A stretch of 64,000 nucleotides of DNA from Anastatus disparis. Taxonomy: Eukaryota > Arthropoda > Insecta > Hymenoptera > Eupelmidae. Each line of letters begins with the position of its first letter. The stretch's first letter is position 1. Positions 58,140 to 64,000 of this stretch are shown in pieces. Where the stretch lies: the NCBI GenBank assembly GCA_017163975.1, contig JAFFSR010000352.1, positions 248,001 through 312,000 of the forward strand, in the 5' to 3' direction. A model generated the notes under the pieces. It was not told the origin of the DNA. It worked only from the letters and a program-made list of their open reading frames with translations, and ran no database searches. The translations under genes and the position numbers were made by a program.

Positions 58140-59929
58140 CCCAGCCAGGTATATGTTTTTTACAATGTAATTTTAATGTGAATATTCTTACCATCTGTAT
58201 CAAAGACTCACTTAAGATCTAAGGAAATTATATATTTGAAAAAAGTACATGTTTTTCACAATTCTTTTTAAAAACTTGAAAAAACAACAAAATGAATTGA
58301 TTAAAACAAACATTTAGCCATATATTCATTTTTCTATTCTACCGCCTATTCTGTTTTTTCTCTCCATGTGACCATAGGGAGAAAAAAAATCTGTGGAATG
58401 GAAAGAAGATGCTTGCGTATTAGGTCGGGTAAACATAAACATAACCTCTTTAAAATTGTAGCTCAAACAGAGCGATTTTCTACAATTTTTTTTAAAATGA
58501 ATGAAGTAGATTTGTATTTATAATTTAATTATTTTTGTTTATTTACTTCGTGTCGCGACTCGCTTTTCCATTCTACAGTGGAATAGAAAATAGAATTCTA
58601 TTCTTCGCATGAAACTTGCCCAATAGCGCTGATATAATAGTAGCATCCTCTATTCGGCAGTCTCTTTTCTACTTATCTGACTGCACGCTTACATATTTCT
58701 TTTTTTTAGGGTAAATCGTATAAATGATGACATGTATTGAATTTTATGTTTAATTACAACAGTAAGCATCCATCTTTCTCAAATTTCATACTTTATCCAA
58801 ATCATATCACATTTAAATTTTATATATTTTAAAATTTATTTATTTAATTTTATAATTTAAAAATTGTAAATCATTATTGTAATTAGGAAACAAATAAAAG
58901 ATTTAACGATTTTAATATATCTTTTAGTAAAGTTTTTGAGAATTACTTGTCAATGTAAATACCAAACCTAGTAATATAATTTTTGCAAAAAAATTATTCA
59001 ATATTAGAAGATGATTTAAGAAGTTTAAGCTAAGTTTATTAATTTCTTTTATAAAATTGTAGGAGTATTTGAAGACTGCACAAAAATTAAAATAATGATA
59101 TTGTGTTTAAATATCTAAAAAAGTAGAATTAAATAAGTTTCTTGTATCCAATTCTGTTAAAACATTGTCAGTTCACGAAAAATGAATTGCATAAAATTGA
59201 TGGTAACAATGTAAATTTGAAAGTTGATTTCTATAAAAATACTTTTTTTTTTACTTAGTTTTTCATATTTCTTTTTTATTTGTAAAAGTTAAGATGATTG
59301 AACAAAATGTCTGCCTGGAATATCACCTGTAATAATTTGTATTGATCAAGTTTTAACAGAAATAGGAATTTTAAATATGTAATTTTTAATTAATTTCATC
59401 GATAAAAATACTTCAAAAACGTAATTGGATAGGAGGTTTTCTGTTTTTATAAAAATATATGTAAACAGGTAATATGACATGATATAAAAGTTTTATAATT
59501 AATTACTAATAATTGATTAATAGTGTTTTTTTAAGAATTAAAAATCAAGTACATAGTATTGATATTGTTAGATGAGATCAAAGAAAATATATATTTTAAA
59601 AGAATGATAAATATTTTAAAAAGATGTAAAGCAGAATTATCAAGAGATTGGAATCAAATTACAGATGTAAGATGCATATTAATATATTTCAAATTTTAAA
59701 GAAATATAATTATTTGAAAATAAAATTCATATAGTTTCGTTAGATCTTAAGACCGCCTTTGATGCATTGGGTAAGAATAGTTACATTCAAATCACATTAA
59801 AAAAAATAAAAGCAATTCAAATATTAAACAATATAAACTAATTAACTGCTTATATTTAAAAAAAAAATGAAAATATATAAGATGTGATGTAGTTTTTAAT
59901 GTAACAAAGCATATAATATAGATCTGTAC
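58140..59929. other. AT-rich interior of the 5.9-kb element, no gene seen
   Basis: Only A/T-rich sequence. A short frame near 59735-59785 (SLDLKTAFDALG) resembles a reverse transcriptase motif but is too short to call. Confidence 0.45.
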
Positions 59930-60639
59930 GCTTCAGCGACAATAATAAATGAATGTTTAAACTTTTTTAGCGACAATAAACAATAAATTTGTACGCTTCT
60001 TTCAGCGACAATAAGATATAAATTCGTGAGATTCTTTTAGCGATTATGAAAAATAAATTTGTAAGCTTTTTTTAGCAACAACAAACAATATATTTGTATG
60101 CTTATATGAAGTTTTTTTAGCGACAACAAACCATAAATCTGTATGCTTTTTATAAGCTTTTTTAGCGACAATAAATAATAATTCTGTACGTTTTTATAAG
60201 CTTTTTTTGAGCGATAACAAATAATAGATCTGTACGCTTCAGCGACAATAAGAAATAAATTTGTAAGCTTTTAAAGCTTTTAATGCAGCCACATATTTTT
60301 ATGCTGGTCTCAAGCCCAGAAATCTTTTAAAAAGATAAATATGTAAATATTTTATTTCTAGTTTAAAAAAAAACATGCTTTATTTAAATACAAGTGTTAA
60401 TAATCACCTATGGATATTAAGCTAAATTTATTTTGTAATTTATAATTTACTTTTGTAATTAGTAAATTTTTTCAATAATAAAAATAAAAATACAATATAT
60501 AGAAATAAAAATATTCTATATTTCTCTGAATAAAGGAAATGCGGAGAGGAAGCTTTGTATTATCAATTAGTTATGTTTGCAATTATATTAATGAAATATT
60601 AATAATAAAAATATTTTTTTATTACTAAATACTAAAACA

Positions 60640-60895
60640 TAATATCATAGTGAGAGGAAGGGCATAATGAGGGGGGGCTATAAAGAGTGAGGGGGGCATA
60701 TTGAGGGGGGGCTAAGGGGCGGCTGTAAGAATTGAGGGGGGCTGAGGGGCGGCTATAAGAATTGAGGGGGGGGCTGAAGGGGGCCTCAGTTACGTTAATT
60801 TTGAAATAGCTATTCATAAGAGGAATTGCAACGTAATTTGAGGGGGGGGGTTACCGACAGACATTTGAGGGGGAGGCTGAGGGGGGGGGGTCGGT
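60640..60895 (+). repeat. G-rich tandem repeat, potential G-quadruplex
   Basis: Degenerate units of about 30-35 bp with GAGGGGGGGCTGAGGGGCGG and CTATAAGAATT alternate with runs of 5-9 G. The complementary-strand ORF (60632-60817) is an artefact. Confidence 0.9.
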
Positions 60896-61149
60896 TGAAT
60901 CTTATCTTACAAATATAGTATATATAAATATATATAAATGTAGATATATATTTAAATATACATATATTTTCTCCTGATATGTTCTTATAGTAATCATTTA
61001 AGATTTTTTTTAATTCGTATGCATTTCTACAATTTTTTAGGTATATCTTGCGAAAAAGAATGAGTTGGATTTAGATTCAAGTTGATATCGATTATATTAA
61101 TGCTTCTGGATAAGCTGCTGTTGGAATTTTTTTTTACCAATAACCGTCA

Positions 61150-63258
61150 TCTAAAATCGAAATTTTTTACCCGTGCCCTAGCTTTAAGGTCCAGTGCAGT
61201 CTCCACTTGCACTTCCTCTTGAAGACCACTACCTCTATTTTACTAGGATTGATAGACAGTTTGTTGGTTGTGCACTAGTTCCGAAGTCTGTCCAGGGCTA
61301 CCTTTGATATGTCTATCAGTGGTTCGAGAAATCGTCCTCTCACCACTATCATCACATCGTCAGCGTATCCTATAACATGGCATCTGGTTTTTTCAACACA
61401 AGTTAAGGCACCCTCTGCCACCAAGTTCTATTCTAGAGGGGGAATCACACCACCCTGAGAGCAGCTATTTGCGACTGTGCATTTGACTGTGGTATCTTCC
61501 CTTGTTACTTCCAATTGTCAGTGATTTAGCATATCTCGGACCCAGTCCGTGATTATGGTCGGTACTCCTGTATTCTCAGCTGCTTTGGAAATGGCCTCTA
61601 TTAATGACAATGCTTTTTGCAGTCCCATTTTCGTAGATTTGCCTTCTGTGTAGGCGTGTTGTTCTGATGATAATGGATTCTAAGTGAGAACCGTTTCCTT
61701 GAAGTATCTATCAATAAGCCTCTCTATCGACTTAAGCATAAAGGACATCAGGTGAGTTGGTCTAAATTCCTTTGCGGTAGAGTAGCTGCTACTTCCTGAT
61801 TTCGGGATGAGTACTACTCTTGATTTTCTCCAGTTATCAAGTGTATAACCCAACCACAAATAGGCTCTTGCCAGTTTCACGAATGGACCGAGGATAACCT
61901 CCATGCCCTGCTGAAGCAGGATCGGGTACACCCCTCGAGACTTAAGCGGCCCGAAGGAGAGCCAGGACCATCTGACCCAATTTGGGGAGACAATCCTAGC
62001 CGCAAGCTTCACCCTATCTGACTTGTCAGAGGGTCCAGCACGACCAGGACCCCAATTTGCCCATAAAGGGTTATTAGGTTGTTCACTCTTCCCACCTCTC
62101 AGAATAGTAAAACCCGGAAAGTGCGTCCACATCAGGCAGCTCAATGCCTCCCCGTCTGTAGTTAAGTACCCACTCTCTGAAAGCTTAATGGCACCCAACC
62201 ATGCCTCTGGGTTGCGTGTAAGTAGTTTGTCCAGTCGAGATGCCTCCGGACCCTGCTCAACTTCCAAGCACAACTTCCATCCTTCTGTGTGGGCCCTTCT
62301 AACCTCTTCTCTGTACTCTTTTCGTCTGTGCCTCCACTCCTGTTAAGATGAGTCTGATTTGGATTTCTCGGCTTTCTTGAACAGTCTTTTAACTGCCTCC
62401 TTGAGGGTTTCTAATTTGTGGTTCCACCATGGAGACTTATACTTTGTCCTTGCTTTTTTAAGAGGACAGCTCTTGGACAATGCAGGGATGATAGACTGTC
62501 AGAGCGTTTTTGCTGCCCCTTCTACCTCTTCCCTGTTCCTGATGTTCTTAGGAAATGCTCTCATTGTTGTTGAGAGTTCCTTTTTATGTGTACTCTAGTT
62601 CGTTTTCCTTAGATTCCTAATTCATTTAACCTCCTAAAACAGAAAACAAATATTAAACGTGATCTGTGAATGATCAGAGAGCATCGGTTCATCTGACACT
62701 CTCCGACCCTGCACAGCATGAATAAGATTTTGTAAACACAGTGTAAGATCGATCACCTCTAATCTCCTTATATTGAAAAAGATAGGTTCTGATCCCTTGT
62801 TAAGAATATCTATGTCTGTGGTGGCTTAGTATTCAAGTAGGGCCAAACCCCTGGGATTCGTGTCTGTGCTACCCCACACCGTACGGTGCGCATTGATATC
62901 ACATCCCAAAACCAGAGGAAGCCCCCTCTTGCCACAATAGTCCATCAACTTGATTACCTCTTTGGTGGGAATTTCTTCCTCATACGGGAAGTAGACTAAA
63001 GCTAACAATACCTCCCTCGAGATATTCCCTATGGAGAGATTTGCGTTTGTAGCTACGGCATCTAGGTGTAACAGCTGTTGGATCTCTGACAATCATGCTA
63101 CCTTTTCTAAGTCCTTTGATTAAACTGCTAATCGTCCATGATTCTTGTATAAATGATACGTATGTTTGCGCCACAGACTGACTCTCCGCCAGAAAAGCAG
63201 AGGAGTCTTTATTGTGGTGCAAGTTAATCTGTGTAATTATACCTTCAGCCTGCTCCAC
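61150..63258 (-). pseudogene. LINE ORF2: endonuclease and reverse transcriptase (broken)
   Basis: The endonuclease begins near 63245 (GIITQINLHHNKDSSAFLAE), has LVYFPYEEE and the catalytic GCDINAHRTVWGS near 62880-62920, and a late SDHSQITF near 62680. The reverse transcriptase shows VVLIPKSG, HLMSFMLKSIERLIDRYF, EQHAYTEGKST, a strand switch GGVIPP, then the GYADDVMIVVRG catalytic box near 61360 and a thumb KLSINPSKIEVVVF. The segment between LQKALSLIEAI and IITDWVRDML lacks the usual first-aspartate motif, an internal deletion that would kill polymerase activity. Many stops and shifts interrupt it. RNase H is absent. The C-terminal end decays at about 61150. Confidence 0.85.
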
Positions 63259-63337
63259 CGTTGAACCTCGGTCCGGTTGTGCGTTCTGCTAGTTTGATTG
63301 ACCTTGTTGTCGTGGTTGTTTGGTTGGCTTTCGCGTT

Positions 63338-63984
63338 TCAGAGACCACGTACAGCCGCCACCCTTAGAGACAGATTGAGCCTCCGCAACCTCTTCAGCGC
63401 CACTCCCAGCTCTACCTTCGAAGGTAGGCGGATCGTGGCCCTAATCAGATGCTGAAGGAACTCAATTCCTCTCACTCTGAGAATGGGAGCACCTTGCGGA
63501 CTCTTATCATCCATCCGCCGCACAAACCACTCCCTACTGAATTGGTCCGCCGCAACGATGACCAGTGCACCATTCTTCAGCATAGAGTCCTCGAACCTGG
63601 GTAGTTGCTCGTCCTCCATCTGATCAACGAGCTCCTCAATCTCTTTACTAAGATTCGTCAACTCAATTGATATGAAGCTCTTATCCGGATATTCTACCCG
63701 AACCACTACAACTGTAAGTGAGTTTATTCTCTACACAAGAGACAGAGAATCCTTATTTTCACTATTGATGTTACTCTTTTTAGGGAGTCTTTGCCCCTCT
63801 GGTGGAGTATCACTTGATGTTTTGGGTCTTTTCACTTCTTGAATCTTAAAGGGGGCGCCAAAGGCAATGAGGAGGACGTGCGTCCTTCACGCTTTTTCCC
63901 CGCTCTCCTTGGTGTGATGTTAACGGTTCCCCCTTTCGGGTTCATCGACGTGTTTTCGGTTCCCCCTTCTAGGTTCACCGACAT
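63338..63984 (-). pseudogene. LINE ORF1 (broken)
   Basis: ATG 63984 begins MSVNLEGGTENTSMNPKGGT, a basic, Gly/Pro-rich N-terminus (TPRRAGKKREG) carrying a 36-bp tandem repeat. After a frameshift and stops near 63720-63830, a 122-residue open part (63706-63338) has YPDKSFISIELTNLSKEIEE, a conserved EWFVRRMDD region and a basic end (RATIRLPSKV). This resembles the DUF4780-type domain of insect LINE ORF1 proteins (recalled, not verified). ORF1 proteins bind the element RNA. It lies just upstream of ORF2 on the same strand. Confidence 0.65.
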
Positions 63985-64000
63985 GATTTCGGCTTCCCCT
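63880..64000 (-). repeat. 36-bp tandem repeat in ORF1, running off the right edge
   Basis: GGGGGAACCGAAAACACGTC and GATGAACC blocks recur about 36 bp apart on the minus strand, with a diverged further copy at the edge (AGGGGAAGCCGAAATCATGT). Confidence 0.7.

Larger units (their letters stand above)
54410..60335. mobile_element. 5.9-kb element with inverted ends made of 40-bp subrepeats
   Basis: Left end GGGCTCGAGACCAACATA and right end (complement) GGGCTTGAGACCAGCATA are followed by GCTGCATTAA. Then about ten degenerate 40-bp units on each side share ATTGTCGCTAAAAAAGC and TTACAAATTTATT (54460-54900, and inverted at 59930-60290). The interior holds a mariner-like foldback (55209-56276) and a LINE 3' end (56850-58136). 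No transposase seen. Confidence 0.8.

Noticed and set aside
59735..59785. Possible reverse transcriptase motif (SLDLKTAFDALG)
   Set aside because: Only about 15 residues with no supporting sequence on either side, so chance cannot be excluded.
60632..60817. Proline/serine-rich repeat protein on the minus strand
   Set aside because: It is the complement of the G-rich tandem repeat and has no other coding support.

Overview
The window is AT-rich eukaryotic DNA with no convincing host gene. It looks like an insect genome, most likely hymenopteran, and a repeat-dense or heterochromatic part of it. The reasons are a decayed Polinton/Maverick with spliceosomal-type introns, several LINE fragments, a tRNA-derived SINE with a clean target duplication, and many foldback or MITE-type DNA transposons, often inserted inside one another. 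Organism assignment is inference from gene style and composition.

Layout. 1-3.4 kb: minus-strand end of an LTR retroelement (gag with a coiled coil, a second coiled-coil ORF, a primer-binding-like site, a candidate LTR). 3.7-18.6 kb: a nearly complete but dead Polinton. In order it holds protein-primed type DNA polymerase B, a repeat-containing protein, a 76-aa protein, integrase with a chromodomain-like tail (minus), two further minus-strand proteins, an FtsK/HerA-type packaging ATPase (minus), a phospholipase A2-type minor capsid protein, an adenain-like protease, a minor capsid protein split by a 3-kb insertion, a 48-aa basic peptide, the major capsid protein and a conserved 3' gene. Together these would copy, integrate, package and mature a virus-like particle. 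Nearly every gene carries stops, frameshifts or lost catalytic residues.

18.6-22.4 kb: a 70-bp minisatellite, split by a TTAA-flanked MITE that itself holds two more TTAA-flanked MITEs. 22.4-30.2 kb: AT-rich DNA with a zinc-knuckle ORF beside a candidate LTR, a hAT-type MITE and further TTAA MITEs. 30.8-40.5 kb: a 9.7-kb element with 1.66-kb, almost identical inverted arms. One arm holds a 148-bp MITE that the other lacks, and the interior holds several nested elements and a 10-bp-period repeat. 41-46.6 kb: more MITEs, two long foldback elements flanked by TA repeats, and an LTR-like segment followed by three hairpin repeats.

46.6-48.6 kb: a 2-kb TIR element encoding the tail of a protein of unknown function, the best candidate here for an under-described transposon family. 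48.8-52.2 kb: two further inverted-repeat elements. 52.3-54.0 kb: a LINE RNase H fragment interrupted by both a TTAA MITE and a SINE. 54.4-60.3 kb: a 5.9-kb element whose inverted ends are arrays of 40-bp subrepeats, containing a mariner-like foldback and a LINE 3' end. 60.6-60.9 kb: a strongly G-rich tandem repeat. 61.1-64 kb: a minus-strand LINE with ORF1 and ORF2, broken in its reverse transcriptase.
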